DNA of 64,000 nt from Paraspadella gotoi (GCA_051294375.1 CM119265.1:10930379-10994378); one strand, 5' to 3'; positions 1 to 12,971 are shown, numbered from the stretch's first letter. Notes: generated from the sequence alone by a model not told the origin. Numbers and translations: made by a program.

Positions 1-560
1 TATGGATTCCTTTTGTTCGTTTAAGGAAAAAAAATTAACTTAAATTGTTTTTGATCGATTTCTTCTAAACCCATGGGCCAATTTAGACGTAACTTAAGAT
101 TTACATTATTCCAGTAGTTCTCTATCCAAAAATATAAAAACATTATGAAAAAAGGTTTGGGATCGAGTTTAGGAATTTGGTTTTACTTATATTGAACAGT
201 TCTGTCACTAACACAACAATAATTATTGTCTCTTCAGTGGTTCAATTAATAACTAAATAATTAATGATTTAATTATCATGATTGCTAGTTTACAACTTTA
301 ATTATTTTTGTACAGCCGCTGCAGAACTGAACTCATCTATATATATAAAAATTGTTTTGTAAATAAAACAAACAAATGAATTTTTGTTATTGTTATTATT
401 ATTGTTGGTTGTAGTCTTATTATGTTTTTAACGTTGTGGTCCCTCTCTCATTTATAGTTAAAATTTTAAAAATTTAATTTTATACATTTTATACCATTAA
501 GCTCTTGTCTTGACTTTTAATATCTTTAACATTTCATTTCATTTTAAAAGTGTAGGAATA
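1..560. other. AT-rich non-coding segment at left edge
   Basis: No exon with coding character is visible. Bases 42-180 recur at 19018-19160 with only a few differences. Bases 200-240 hold a degraded end of the 230 bp tRNA-like repeat described at 2411. From about 310 the sequence belongs to a composite repeat also seen at 39230-40400; both copies carry the words TATAAAAATTGTTTTG and AAATAAAACAAAC. If the ceramide kinase gene continues leftward, this segment would be intron. That is inference. Confidence 0.5.
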
Positions 561-1508
561 TATGGTGACAATTTTACAAGGGCCGGTAAAAAAAATGCTA
601 CCATTTTCAAACCAGTGGATATTTCATTGATTTTAAAAATTAGTTAAGTAGAAAATATTAAAGTCATTTATGTGTTCAAATTTTATATTGATCAGTTAAG
701 ATATGCCTTAACAATGAGTGGAGAAAGTTGGCTTTTAAAATCCGATTTCATTTTCAAGCTCTGTTCTTAAATTCTTTTTTTTTTAACTTTTATTAAGATA
801 TTCACAATATTAATATCCTCAGAAAGCCCTTAAAAATATTTAAAATAGCAAATCACAATTTGATAAAAATCTTAAATTTACCCTCCAGCTATTGATTTTT
901 AGAAAGATGTCTCGTTTTTGAGTATCCTAATTAAATTAAAGCTGGGCCGGTTAAATTTTATACTACAGTATATGTAAGTACGTCATTCTTTTAAGATTTG
1001 AAAGGGCTTTCAGAAGATAATAATATTAATATTATTTTATTTCAAATTTTTTCAGAAAACTTACGAATCTAAAAAAAGTGAATGAAGACAGTAATTATTG
1101 TTATGTATTAATGACAGAACCGTTATATAAGCAGTCCCTGAGCTTCGGATCAGGCTGTAACACCATGTACAGGCGGGTTAAGCGCCCCTCTTAACTGCTA
1201 TGCGACCACCGGGCTAGAACCCCGGACCATTAGGTTGGGAGGCGAATGAGTTGCCTCCGGCACCAATGGCCGCTGATGAACAGTTGGTGGATTTTAGTCC
1301 ACCATATGAATTTAAAATTCAGAGACGATTTTTAAATCTATTTTCCAGCTATCAATGCTGAGGCATATCAAAGTCGATTTCGATAAAATTTGCATATATA
1401 AATAGTTTGGGTTTTTAATTTTAAATTCATATTTAACATTTAAAAAAATCTTCATGGCTTTGCAAATGACAGCGTTTTTTTACCGGCGCTTGTAAAATTG
1501 TCACCATG
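561..1508. mobile_element. MITE family 2 with TA target duplication, interrupted by a tRNA-like repeat
   Basis: The left end reads TATGGTGACAATTTTACAAG, and the right end is its inverted complement apart from the outermost base. The dinucleotide TA flanks both ends (559-560 and 1509-1510). No transposase frame is present. A second repeat sits inside at 1082-1306. A related sequence without the element exists at 40265-40295, where the flanks join directly. TA duplications and terminal inverted repeats are typical of Tc1/mariner-derived MITEs; the superfamily assignment is inference. Confidence 0.8.
1082..1306 (-). mobile_element. tRNA-like 230 bp repeat, nested copy
   Basis: This copy of the family described at 2411-2644 lies in the same orientation. 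The 4 bp TGAA occurs immediately before (1078-1081) and after (1307-1310) it, which fits a target-site duplication. It lies inside the MITE at 561-1508, so it is the younger insertion. Confidence 0.75.
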
Positions 1509-1510
1509 TA

Positions 1511-2245
1511 TCAAACATAACAATTTAAAAGACCTCACGGATTAGAAGCCATATCTAAATTTTAAGCTTCCTATGGTTACACACTGGAGTTATTTCAATG
1601 TTAAAACAGTGTAACGGTGACGGCAACGACTACTACGGTCAAAAGCAGAAACGAATTAACTTCTCGCCCGAGTATAAAAAGTATAAAAAGTTCATTTGAA
1701 ATAATTGTCACGGTTCTTAAAGATTACGGCGATCCCGGAGTTGAATTCGCTCTGGAGGCTTATGGGAAAACGAAGAGAAAGAAGAGGAAAAAATAAAGCT
1801 TGTTTCTTTACGGAAAAGATATGATATTAAAAACGTTTTTAAGCTTTACGAGCTAAGGATTTCTTTTTAATTCTTTAAAAAATTTAATTATAATTTTTTT
1901 TTTCATTGCTTTTGATAGATATTTACAAAAACAGTTTTTATTTGTGATAACCACAATCATTTAATAATTCGGATATGTTTTGGTTCTTGTTTTTTGAACC
2001 TTCATCAACCAGTTTTAATAGTTTTAATAAATATTTGGATACTAACTTTGAGAGAGAGAGAGAGGCAATTTTAACCTTGATATCTCTCACTCTCCGAATT
2101 ATTAAATGACCATTGTAATCATAAATAAAAACTCTGTTACTTTGTAAATATTATTATTATATTTTTTTTAAATTTATTAATATTGAAATATTATTTTTTG
2201 AAATGTTAAATTATTGTATACTTAAGCCAAAACTTAATTTTAAAT
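1511..2245. other. Composite-repeat remnant and AT-rich DNA
   Basis: Bases 1511-1660 continue the composite repeat shared with 40275-40420, including the words AAACATAACAATTT and AGAAGCCATATCTAAATTTT. Near 1738-1775 a short stretch resembles, in inverted orientation, the sequence at 5075-5110. The remainder is AT-rich with a GA run near 2051. No coding exon is recognisable. Confidence 0.5.
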
Positions 2246-2700
2246 TTAACTTTAATTTACCCTTAACTTACCCCTAACCCAAACTTACCCCTAACCCAAA
2301 CTTACCCTTACCTTTAACTTACCCTTACCTTTAACTTACCCTTACCTTTAACTTACCCTTACCTTTAACTTACCCTTACCTTTAACTTACCCTTAACCCT
2401 AACTTACCCCTGAAGAGACAGTAAGTATTGATAAGTGTTAATGACAGAACCGTTCAATATAAGCAGTCCCTGAGCTTCGGATCAGGCTGTAACACCTTGT
2501 TACAGGCGGGTTAAGCGCCCTGTCTCCCTTAACTGCCAGACGACCACCGGGCTAGAACCCCGGACCTTTGGGTTGGGAGGCGAATGACTTGCCTCTGGCA
2601 CCAATGGCCGCTGATGAACGGTTGGTGGATTTTAGTTCACCATACCCCTAACCCTAACTTACCCTTAACCCTAACCCTAACTTACCCCTAACTTATTTTT
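2246..2700. repeat. Degenerate TTACCC/TTAACC minisatellite, split by an insertion
   Basis: The unit AACTTACCCTTACCTTT (17 bp) is repeated several times at about 2310-2400. Looser CTAACCC and CTTACCC motifs lie on either side. The array is interrupted by the repeat at 2411-2644 and resumes at 2645. It resembles a degenerate telomere-type array but is internal and irregular. Reverse-complement relatives occur near 29300-29375, 41617-41660 and 43502-43585. Confidence 0.85.
2411..2644 (-). mobile_element. tRNA-like 230 bp repeat (type copy) with 4 bp target duplication
   Basis: The ends read TGAAGAGACAG and CACCATA, and CCCC flanks both sides (2407-2410 and 2645-2648) inside a minisatellite. On the minus strand the interior shows a GGAGGC/GCCTCC stem, followed by a CCGGG/CCCGG stem around a GTTCTAG loop, which resembles a tRNA T-arm and box B. 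A separate TGTAACA/TGTTACA hairpin lies nearby. Other copies are at 1082, 56659 and 60174, with fragments near 205 and 57187. A tRNA-derived SINE is the leading reading, although a fixed 4 bp duplication is unusual for one. Confidence 0.8.
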
Positions 2701-5148
2701 AACCTTAAACAAAAATTTAATAATTATAAAAAAGTTTGAAATGAATTTTCAACAACGATTTTATTTTTAATAAAAAACGGACATGTTTCAACCACAATAA
2801 TTATAAAAAAAACATTTAGTTGACCCTACCTAATTAATAATTATTTATATAATCCATTATTATTTTTGCATTAAAAAAGTATTTTTTACTAAATTCCAAA
2901 TTTTTCTTTTTTACTGTACAAAGCTACAATTTAGGTTTTAAGCCTCATTGAACAAAGGCTTTACAAGAACTAATATTTTTTTATTTTTATATTTACTTAA
3001 AAGTTGACAAATCAAACCTAAATTATATTCTTATAGAAACAAACTGTAATAATTATTAATTAATATTCATATTCATCCTTTATATATATTATTAAACTAT
3101 ATTGATTCCTAATTATAACAATTAAAAATTTAGCAAAAATACAGAATCTTTCTTTTTATATTTATATTACTTCAAAGAGTTTTATTTTATCCAATTAACA
3201 GAATCATTTAAAAAGAAAGTTAAATAAAATCAGTCGATACCCTAAGTTTTGATTCATTCCTAGGTGATAAAGTAGATACCTCACTGAGAGCCAATATTAG
3301 TTATATTTCTTAATATATTTTTTATGCCGGTCCCTGGAGGATGATATCAATATTCACTTGCAAAAAACCGCTTTTAAATTCCTACAATGGTTTCCGAGAT
3401 ATAGTACATAAACGTCAGCCTTGAAAGACAAAATTTGTCAGAATAAAATTTTCGAGTTTCTTCTTAGATTTCTGACGCGCTAGTACAAACTATTTAAAAA
3501 AAAGAGAAAACGTTTTGCTGATTTCTTCAGCATAATCCATAATGTGTAAGACGATGGGTACACCTGAAAGTGATATGTCTCTAGAGGACGGAAAATTTTT
3601 CTTTAGGTTTTATTTTAAAATTTAGGTATTGTACCAATAGGATAAATTGAGATACTCCACTTTGCCAAAATTTTTATTTAACAAAGATTTGTACTGCGTA
3701 GTTCAAATCCTTAGTTCTCTAACGTAAAAAAGTTATTTTCTTGAATAACTTTGGAAAGAAAAGAGGTAAGAATGTGGGTGAGGTATTAAATTAAAGCCCT
3801 AATCATGGGACACCTCTCTAAAATAGTTTTATTAAATTTTATCCATAAATCTTTACTCAGCTTTTATTTAAATCGGAGTTAAAGTATAACAGTTTTTTGC
3901 ATAAAAATTTCAATGAAGGCATGTGAAATTTTTTTTCTTCTTCGTAATATGAAAAAGGAAAGACTAAATTACATTTTGATTACCATTAATTGCTCTACTC
4001 TATAAATTTGCTTGTATTTTTTAAAACAGCAAAAATTTATGAAGTAGCTGGTTAAAATGTTTTTTTAAATATGAAAAATGATAAATACAAAAATATTTTC
4101 AGATTGAGATAAACACGTCTGGACGTCTACCTTCTTGTCTGTGAAAAAAAAATTGTTCATATTTCATTATCTTCAACTGCAAACAAAAGGCTTGACACCA
4201 TGCTTGTTTATCATAATAAAATTTAAAAATTACAATAGCTGGCAACATATTTGACTAAGCAAGACATTCATTGTGTTTATCTGTATTGATAATTTTCTTT
4301 TAAATATAAACACCTTTATACAAGGAATTTAATTCTATTACTTATCATCCATTTTAATTAAGAAAAAAAATTCGCGGAATAGCCCATTGGAAAGGTTCAT
4401 TGACTGACTTAATGATCGAATTTTTTAGGTTTCTTTACTGCCCCCATTTCACAAGACATAAAGGTCATGATTATCATGTCAGTATGTCCAGATTATCTGT
4501 ACCTTTCTGCAACCTGCATTCTGAATTTCTTTTTTTTCCCTTTCAAATGTATTAAATAAAAAAAATATTTGAAGAACGATGGCGTGGAGGATGCCATTGT
4601 AAGCCTTAGTTACCCCACTTCCCGATCGAATATTTAACGAGGTTTTTTCCATCTATTCGAGACATAACACTAACTATTGGTACTATTAATTTTTTATTAT
4701 TTTTTCATGAAATTTGTGTAATCAGAGAAACGTTTAGGGTGTCAAAAAAAATATGAGAAAAAAAAGAGAAAAACGTTCTGACAAATTTAAAAAATTTATG
4801 GAGGAAATCTAATAAAAGTGATAAAAGCTGAAATCTTTTAAAATTAGATCTTACCCTTTTTGGAAAAAAATTTTAAACTTGAAAAAGATTTTCTATTTAC
4901 CGATTTTTTAAAAGAAAATTAAGCTTCCAGATTTATCGAATTTTTCAACTACTTCCAAATGATTATAAAAAAATAATATATGGTTCAGAACCAGCTTAAG
5001 TTAAAAGGTCAACGTTTATGTTTTCAGCTTTTTACCCCCCCCCTGTTCACTTGGTCCCCTTAAGAAAAACCTTGCTCTTCGTTTTCCCATAGGCCTCCAG
5101 AGGGGCATTGATCTCCAGGAATGCAAAATTACTCATTCGCGACTTACC

Positions 5149-6269
5149 TCACGTTCCTCAGCCACGATCTCCTTAATGCGGTCCACCCACTTCCGGCACT
5201 GAAACGCGTCCAAAAACAGGTAAACGTATAAGCGCGTAGCGCCACTTGCGTCCGCCTATCGGTCCGCCACGTGAACCGCGAACGTGAGCGAAGGAGGGGA
5301 GGGCGCGGATAGCGCCGCCGCCGCTGCAGCAGCCGCGTCCGGTTCGGAGTCGAAGTGGCCAGCGGAGACGCCGGCGAAGCGTTGCTGCTGAAATCGGCGG
5401 CGGCGGCCAGGAATGGGACTCGGAAGGGAGAAAAAACGCCGTGGAGTCTTCCCGCGAGCGAAGGAAGTCGCATCTTGGGCTTTAAGGGGGGCGGAAATCT
5501 GTGGAAGAATTGAGAATCACTATTCACATCACTATTAATAAAGGCTTTAGCATTATATAAATACATATATAATATAATACCGGCGGACAACAACAAAGAT
5601 AAAAGAGATCATAGGGAAACCTGTAGTTAATCCTCGCCTCTCCTTAACGACGGCCGACGGAAGCTCAAGCGATTTAGCACCGGAATTCGGAGAAAAAACG
5701 GGGTTCGAAATCCGACCCGGTTAAGAGGTCGGACAAGAGTGTCGAGAAACCGCGCCGGGTAAGAGGGCGCGCGAATCGGGCACTGGAGATAAGGTCCGCG
5801 AATCGGCGGCGGGGGAGAGGCGCCCGAGCGAAGCCAGAGTCGTGCGCGGGATCTCGTCGAAGACACGCTCTCGCCGCCGACGGATAGAAAACGAGGGGTT
5901 CGTCGTCGTCGTTGTTGTCTTCGCTTTCGACGTTGTCCGCTTCCCCCCTTTTTATTGACTGGCGGTTCGACGAAAGTGACGCCGATGATGAAGGTTGGTA
6001 CGACGGAGCGCCGGCGAATTGACATCGGTGACGACCGACGCCGTCTGGGTTCGCCGGATCGTTGGACGACTGCTGCTGTTGCGCTGCGCCGCCGTCAAAA
6101 CTTATATCGCGCTCCTTGAGCGATGAGAAGCACCCCAACCGCCCCGACGACGCTGCGGAAGCAGCGGACCCGGATGACGTGACGCGCTCCCACGAGAGGA
6201 GTTCCCGCGTCAAGTTGCCTGAAGAGCACTTCCGGTCCTCGGCAGCGACGTCAGAATCACTTCGCTCAT
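5149..6269 (-). pseudogene. Frameshifted copy of ceramide kinase exons 1 and 2
   Basis: Counterpart of the clean exons at 12972-14099. The exon 2 donor motif is kept (GT at 5148-5147), as are the acceptor near 5499 and the start codon near 6269, but several single-base losses and gains break the frame. Examples are the region matching KWRYATYTFTCF and the Ala-rich stretch. The losses are spread without codon bias, which suggests sequencing error rather than selective decay. If the duplicated block proves real, this would be a pseudogene or a very young damaged duplicate. Confidence 0.75.
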
Positions 6270-7793
6270 TGTCGCCCCCAGAAGCGAAAGGAAGGCGGCG
6301 AGTGGGCGTAAGTTAGAAAGAGAGAGAGATCGCGGCGGAAAGCGAAAGGTTCGGGGCACGCCCTTTCCGCGTGACTCGTTTTTTTCCGTTTTTAGAGGTA
6401 GAGCAGCATTTTATTTATTCCTTTTTCCTTCTTCTAATCGAAGAAGGATCGGCGACGGCGGTGGGACTATAATTGGTAACCCGGGGGAATCCATTTAGAC
6501 GACGGTGGATGTTTTTTCGATCCCGTCGTCGCTCGACTTCGATCTCCACCTCGAGATTTTCTTTCTTTCCTCATCACCATTTTTTTATTTCTTTTTTTTA
6601 GTATTTTTTTTCAATTCCGATTCGAGCGAGGAAAGTTGCGCGTTAGTGAAAAATAAAGTTCACAAAAAAATATATATTTTTTTAAAAAAATCACAGATAG
6701 AATTTAGTTCTTCGTAGATAGTCGAGGTTTGAAAAAAAAATAAAGCAAAATTAAGATGAGAAGTCCTTGATTGGAATTATAGTAAATAATAAAAATATCA
6801 TTGCTCTGGTCTGGGTGATAAAATCATTGAAGAAAAAAAGTAGGTGAGTTTTTAAGAATTGATTTTCCGAGATCTTTTTCCTGGGCGAGGGTACATCGAT
6901 TAAAATTTTTACGAGTTAAAGAAGTTAAAGGCTAAACTTCTTATTGTATTTTTTTCGTCGAACAAAACTCAAAAAAAGTTTCTGTAAAAAATAAATAACT
7001 TTTTTTGAACAGTCCAAAAATGCAAAAAAGGGCGTTCCTTGCCGCGGATAACAATTATCTTAAAGAAGACCTTGGAACAGCTCTTTTATTTTGACAATGA
7101 TAGATAAAAAAATTATTTCAGATGCAAATTGTATACAATTATAAATGTAATAAAATTGGAACAAGCACACACATTACATATTAATTTGTTGATCATCGTA
7201 CGATCATCCGATCCTCATCAAAGACGTCTGTCCGATGACGCATCTAAACACGTCTTTTGCCTCGACTTCAAAAATCCTATAACAAGTAGGGCGGCCCAGA
7301 ACGAGCCTAATCCGAGATTTTGAAAAACTTCGGGAAACATGAAAATCGATAGCTTAGTGATTGTCGGAAAGGAAATTACCTTTTTTATATATATGATTTT
7401 TATTCTTGTGAGGCTTTTAAAAATGTTATTAAATATAAAATTAATAACAATAACTTTTTTTCATATGAATATTTCCAGTCAGCCAGTTTCGTTTATTTAT
7501 AATTTAAAAAGTAATAAGTTCGACTGATTTGCGGGAAAAAAAATATAAGACACGATCTCAAAGTCAGCTCGAGTTTTGACTTTGAAATTCTTAGAATAAT
7601 TGAATATCTGTTAAACTTACTGGCATTCACTAAAAGGGCTTAATCGAAAATATCAGGGCGCGAGAACCGCAGAATTAGGTCGTATTCCCCAAATATCGAT
7701 AGTTAAAATATTTGAGGTTCAGAAAAGATCTGAAAGATAAACTTGTAACGTGTAACACCTTCGACCTCACGAACTATTTAGTTATTTAATGAA

Positions 7794-8075
7794 ATGAAAT
7801 TGGTACAACCAATATAAAAATTATCCATTCATTTAATAAATAAGCTCTCTTGCCCCTGACTTTGGACAGGCTTTGGTGGTTTAAGGCCTCCATCACTCTT
7901 ACAGATAATGAAATAGCAGGTCCTGCAAGCTTTCATCAAGACTCTCTCACAGTCCCGTTATATCACTCCCAGAGTAACCTGGCCTTCCTATCAATGAAGT
8001 GAAAATATTTCAAAGAATGTTTCAATTGTATGAAAAGACCACTCCCTTAAGTATTAGATCGGGGAATACTTTAGT
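7794..8075 (-). mobile_element. 285 bp interspersed repeat (fixed 3' end), copy in left duplicate
   Basis: This is the same element as at 15644-15930, in the duplicated block. It ends with the hairpin word TTGGTTGTACCAA close to its 3' terminus. See the copy at 46521-46801 for the family description. Confidence 0.85.
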
Positions 8076-8271
8076 TATTTTAATATTAATCTTCGCCAAG
8101 CAAAGTTTTATGGAAGAATAAGTCATGAGTCATGACTATCGTAATTGTAAACCCAGCCCGCATGATAGAGTCGAATCGCAGATCCATTATGATCCAATAC
8201 GGGATAAACGATACAAGCGACCCCCCGACGACCCCTCTCAAATTTAAAAGTCGCTTCGTTCCTTTAGAAAA

Positions 8272-8515
8272 ATGGACGTCGCGTCGGACAACGTTTACTT
8301 TTCCACGAAATTTAGGAATCCCACGACAGGCGAAGTTGACGCAGGACAACTTCGACATCGTCTCAATCACGTGAGCGAGAAAATCATGCGACCAAGCAGT
8401 TGAAAGACTATTTAACGCTAGAGCCAAAGCCGAAGCGGAGTTCGCTAAGAGGCTTGTCGAGACCTCAAGAAGCTCGGCCGCTCGGCGTCGATGGAAGCTA
8501 CGAGAAGCCGCCCGG
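8272..8515 (+). pseudogene. Frameshifted copy of F-BAR protein exon 1
   Basis: Matches 16133-16382 base for base except for scattered single-base changes, for example an extra T after GGCGAAG and missing bases near the donor. The reading frame therefore fails after about 20 codons. It lies in the probable assembly duplicate, so it is unlikely to be a separate gene. Confidence 0.75.
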
Positions 8516-9176
8516 GTACAAACAACCAAGTCGTTTGACGAACCGACGCTTTTTTTTTTTTTTTTTTTGGTAATTCATTTTCCGTCGTTGGAAAACAACT
8601 TTTGCTAATCAGGCCAAGTCATAGGTTGGACAAGAGGGGAGTTTTTCTACCATTGACTTGGTCTGTTTCCGCGCGAGAATACATTTACGTATGAGAAAAT
8701 CTTACACTTTTGCTTTATATTTAAAAAAGCTATTCAAGAATGATAAATCTATAATTCCTTCGTGAATATGCAACATGATTATTCATTCCACCTCGCTTTT
8801 GTCATATCAATACGTAAATCCTGCTACACAGTCAGCCCGAGAGCAAAACTGGATTCGATCGAAAAAAAAAAAAAACCAAAAAAATCTTAAAAGCAAAGGA
8901 TCGAGCCAGCTTTCGATGGTAACAAATATTGATGCGATGATAACAAAATATTGAGGCGATGAAGCCAAATATTGACGCGATGATAACCAATAATTGATGC
9001 GATAATAACAAAATGACTGATGTGATGATATCAAATGATTGATGCGATGATAGTCATTCATTAATAGATGATAATCATTCATTGATGACGATGATAGTCA
9101 TTCATTGATGCGCTGATCATCATTCCATTGACGCGATGAATCATCTCACGTAAATAAAACAAACAAATGCGTGTAT

Positions 9177-9212
<36 letters not shown>

Positions 9213-10639
9213 TGAAGTAAAAGTGGGGTTTGAGGCCAGTGTTTTACACTGCTTTAAAAGCTACGTTTTTGAGAATACTACTCATATAATAACAAGAACT
9301 GATGTATTTTCAGTTACAGATTGTGTGAGCTCTTTCTAGATTCGCAATTTAAACATTTACTCTTGTCAGAGAAACTCGGTCCCAACCAGAAAGAGAGAGA
9401 GAGAGAGAGACTGACAGTTTTCCCCCAACGAAACGCATTATTAGGTCTTTCTCGTTATATAAAGAATAATCATAATATTTTAAGAAAAAATCCACGAAAA
9501 TCTCGGATGTAATTGGGATTTTATATTGAGAAAAAAGCGCCGGAATAAATGGCGTAAATTTTTAGAAGGAAAAAAAGAGAGAGAGAGAGAGAGAGAGAAA
9601 GAAGTGAGAGAGAGAAGAAGAAAAGAGAAGGAGAGAGAAAAAGATAGAGAGATTCACGTTGCATTTTAGGAAAAAAAACGACTCTTTCCACTATTGTCAG
9701 ATTGTTACTTACAATGATTGATTAACTTTGTACCACAACAAAATAGGGCCGAATGAAGATTGGTTAAAAACATTCCACCTTTGTAATGATAAATTAGTAA
9801 CCATTTTGGCAACTTTTGCCAAAAAAATTATGTCCATTTTGTTCCATTTTACTTACGACTTCTGATTTGAATGCCAAGGAAGTTGAGAAAAATTTTTTAC
9901 TTTGGAAATCCGTTCTTCTTATCTTCTTTACCTCTGGGTAAATTTATTAAGCTTAAATCATTTATAGTTTTGCCTATGAATATAATTTTTAAAGTTAACA
10001 AGTCAAAAAGTTGGAGTTTCAGTCTTTATCATAATTTTGTTAAACAAAAATAAATAAATTGGTTGAAATTAACAGAAAATATAGCCATTGAATACAGCTT
10101 TAACACCTATAAAATTACAAAAAAACTTTTTGGTTTAGCCACAAATAATTTTTTAAAGACGTCTTTTCATTGTAACTTTTTTTGTGACTTCATTTATTTT
10201 GATAAAGATAATAGTTCAACTCATTATTAGTTTAAAATGAGGTACATACTGACCTTAATTAATCAAAAAACCGCATCCTTTTAATTCCACTGGAAAGCAA
10301 TCAGGACTTTTTTCTCAAAATCGACATTTTTAAATATTTTCTTTGATTTGGCTCAATGTAACAGTGAAGAAATAGGAAAGGGAAAACAAGAAACGAGAAC
10401 GGGAGAGAATGAAAACGAGGGGGGGGAAAGGCAAAAAAACGAAGGCAAAGGGAAAAAATAGTGAAACAATTGTAAGGTAGAAAGAAGGGAAATGGAAAGA
10501 AAAAGTGGGGAAAAAGGGAAAGAAGAATGAGAAAAAAAGTAAGGAAAGTGCAATGAGTGACGAAAAAGGTGGGCAAAAAATGGTAAAGTGACAGCGTGAG
10601 ACGTAAGGGAGGAAAGAGGAAGAGGAAAATATAAAGTAA

Positions 10640-10664
10640 NNNNNNNNNNNNNNNNNNNNNNNNN
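10640..10664. other. Assembly gap of 25 N
   Basis: Exactly 25 unresolved bases. The sequences on either side are the end and the start of the same 7.8 kb block, so the gap probably has no physical counterpart. Confidence 0.97.
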
Positions 10665-12971
10665 TTATTTTATTTTTGCATTAAAAAGTATTTTTTACTA
10701 AATTTTATTTTTTTATTTTTTACTGTACAAGGTTACAGTTTTAGGTTTAAGCCTCATTGAACAAAGGCTTTACAAGACTAATATTTTTTTATTTTTATAT
10801 TTACTTAAAAGTTGACAAATCAAACCTAAATTATATTCTTATAGAAACAAAACTGTAATAATTATTAATTAATATTCATATTCATCCTTTATATATATTA
10901 TTAAACTATATTGATTCCTAATTATAACAATTAAAAATTTAGCAAAAATACAGAATCTTTCTTTTTATATTTATATTACTTCAAAGAGTTTTATTTTTAT
11001 CCAATTAACAGAATCATTTAAAAAGAAAGTTTAAATAAAATCAGTCGATACCCTAAGTTTTGATTCATTCCTAGGTGATAAAAGTAGATACCTCACTCGA
11101 GAGCCAATATTAGTTTATTTCTTAATATATTTTTATGCCGGTCCCTGGAGGATGATATCAATATTCACTTGCAAAAAACCGCTTTTAAATTCCTACAATG
11201 GTTTCCGAGATATAGTCATAAACGTCAGCCTTGAAAGACAAAATTTGTCAGAATAAATTTTCGAGTTTCTTCTTAGATTTCTGACGCGCTAGTACAAACT
11301 ATTTAAAAAAAAGAGAAAACGTTTTGCTGATTTCTTTCCAGCATAATCCATAATGTGTAAGACGATGGGTACACCTGAAAGTGATATGTCTCTAGAGGAC
11401 GAAAATTTTTCTTTAGGTTTTATTTTAAAATTTAGGTATTGTACCAATAGGATAAATTGAGATACTCCACTTTGCCAAATTTTTATTTAACAAAGATTTG
11501 TACTGCGTAGTTCAAAATCCTTAGTTCTCTAACGTAAAAAGTTATTTTCTTGAATAACTTTGGAAAGAAAAGAGGTAAGAATGTGGGTGAGGTATTAAAT
11601 TAAAGCCCTAATCATGGGACACCTCTCTAAAATAGTTTTATTAAATTTTATCCATAAATCTTTACTCAGCTTTTATTTAAATCGGAGTTAAAAGTATAAC
11701 AGTTTTTTGCATAAAAATTTCAATGAAGGCATGTGAAATTTTTTTTCTTCTTTCGTAATATGAAAAAGGAAAGACTAAATTACATTTGATTACCATTAAA
11801 TTTGCTCTACTCTATAAATTTGCTTGTATTTTTTAAAAACAAGCAAAAATTTATGAAGTAGCTGGTTAAAATGTTTTTTTAAATATGAAAAATGATAAAT
11901 ACAAAAATATTTTCAGATTGATATAAAACGTCTGGACGTCTACCTTCTTGTCTGTGAAAAAAAAATTGTCATTTTCATTATCTTCAACTGCAAACAAAAG
12001 CTTGACACCATGCTTGTTTATCATAATAAAATTTAAAAAATTACATAGCTGGCAACATATTTGACTAAGCAAGACATCATTGTGTTTATCTGTATTGATA
12101 ATTTTCTTTTAAATATAAACAACCTTTATACAAGGAATTTAATTCTATTACTTATCATCCATTTTAATTAAGAAAAAAAATTTCGCGGAATAGCCCATTG
12201 GAAAGGGTTCATTGACTGACTTAATGATCGAATTTTTTAGGTTTCTTTACTGCCCCCATTTCACAAGACATAAAAGGTCATGATTATCATGTCAGTATGT
12301 CCAGATTATCTGTACCCTTTCTGCAACCTGCATTCTGAATTTTCTTTTTTTCCCTTTCAAATGTATTAAATAAAAAAAATTATTTGAGAGAACGATTGGC
12401 GTGGAGGATGCCATTGGTAAGCCTTAGTTACCCCACTTCCCGATCGAATATTTAAACGAGGTTTTTTTTTCCATCTATTCGAGACATAACACTAACTATT
12501 GGTACTATTAATTTTTTTTATTTTTTCATGAAATTTTGTGTAATCAGAGAAACGTTTAGCGTGTCAAAAAAAATATGGAAAAAAAAGAGAAAAACGTTCT
12601 GACAAATTTAAAAAATTTATGGAGGAATCTAATAAAAGTGATAAAAGCTGAAATCTTTTTAAAATTAGATCTTACCCTTTTTTGGAAAAAAAATTTTAAA
12701 CTTGAAAAAGATTTTCTTCTTACCGATTTTTTAAAGAAAATTAAGCTTCCAGATTTTATCGAATTTTTCAACTACTTTCCCAAATGATTATAAAAAATAA
12801 ATTATATGGTCAGAACCAGCTTAAGTTAAAAGGTCAAACGTTATGTTTTCAGCTTTTTACCCCCCCCTGTTCACTTGGTCCCCTTAAGAAAAACCTTGCT
12901 CTTCGTTTTCCCATAGGCCTCCAGAGGGCATTGATCTCCAGGAATGCCAAAATTACTCATTCGCGACTTAC
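10665..12971 (-). other. Intron 2 of ceramide kinase (5' part)
   Basis: AT-rich sequence lying 3' of the exon 2 donor on the minus strand (GTAAGT from 12971 downward). No catalytic-domain exon of ceramide kinase is visible here, in the matching left copy, or further left to base 1. The remaining exons must therefore lie outside the window. A poly-pyrimidine stretch and a C run occur near 12850-12870. Confidence 0.6.

Larger units (their letters stand above)
2859..10639. repeat. Left copy of a 7.8 kb duplicated block (probable assembly duplicate)
   Basis: The block matches 10665-18545 in order and orientation along its whole length, with frequent one-base insertions and deletions scattered through coding and non-coding parts. 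It ends exactly at the first N of the gap, and its partner begins exactly after the last N. Exons intact in the right copy are frameshifted here: the ceramide kinase exons at about 5149-5498 and 5621-6269, and the F-BAR exon at about 8272-8515. I treat this copy as an error-rich contig end rather than a second locus. Confidence 0.9.

Noticed and set aside
2246-2700. Chromosome end or true telomere
   Set aside because: The array is short, irregular, interrupted by a mobile element and flanked by ordinary sequence on both sides.
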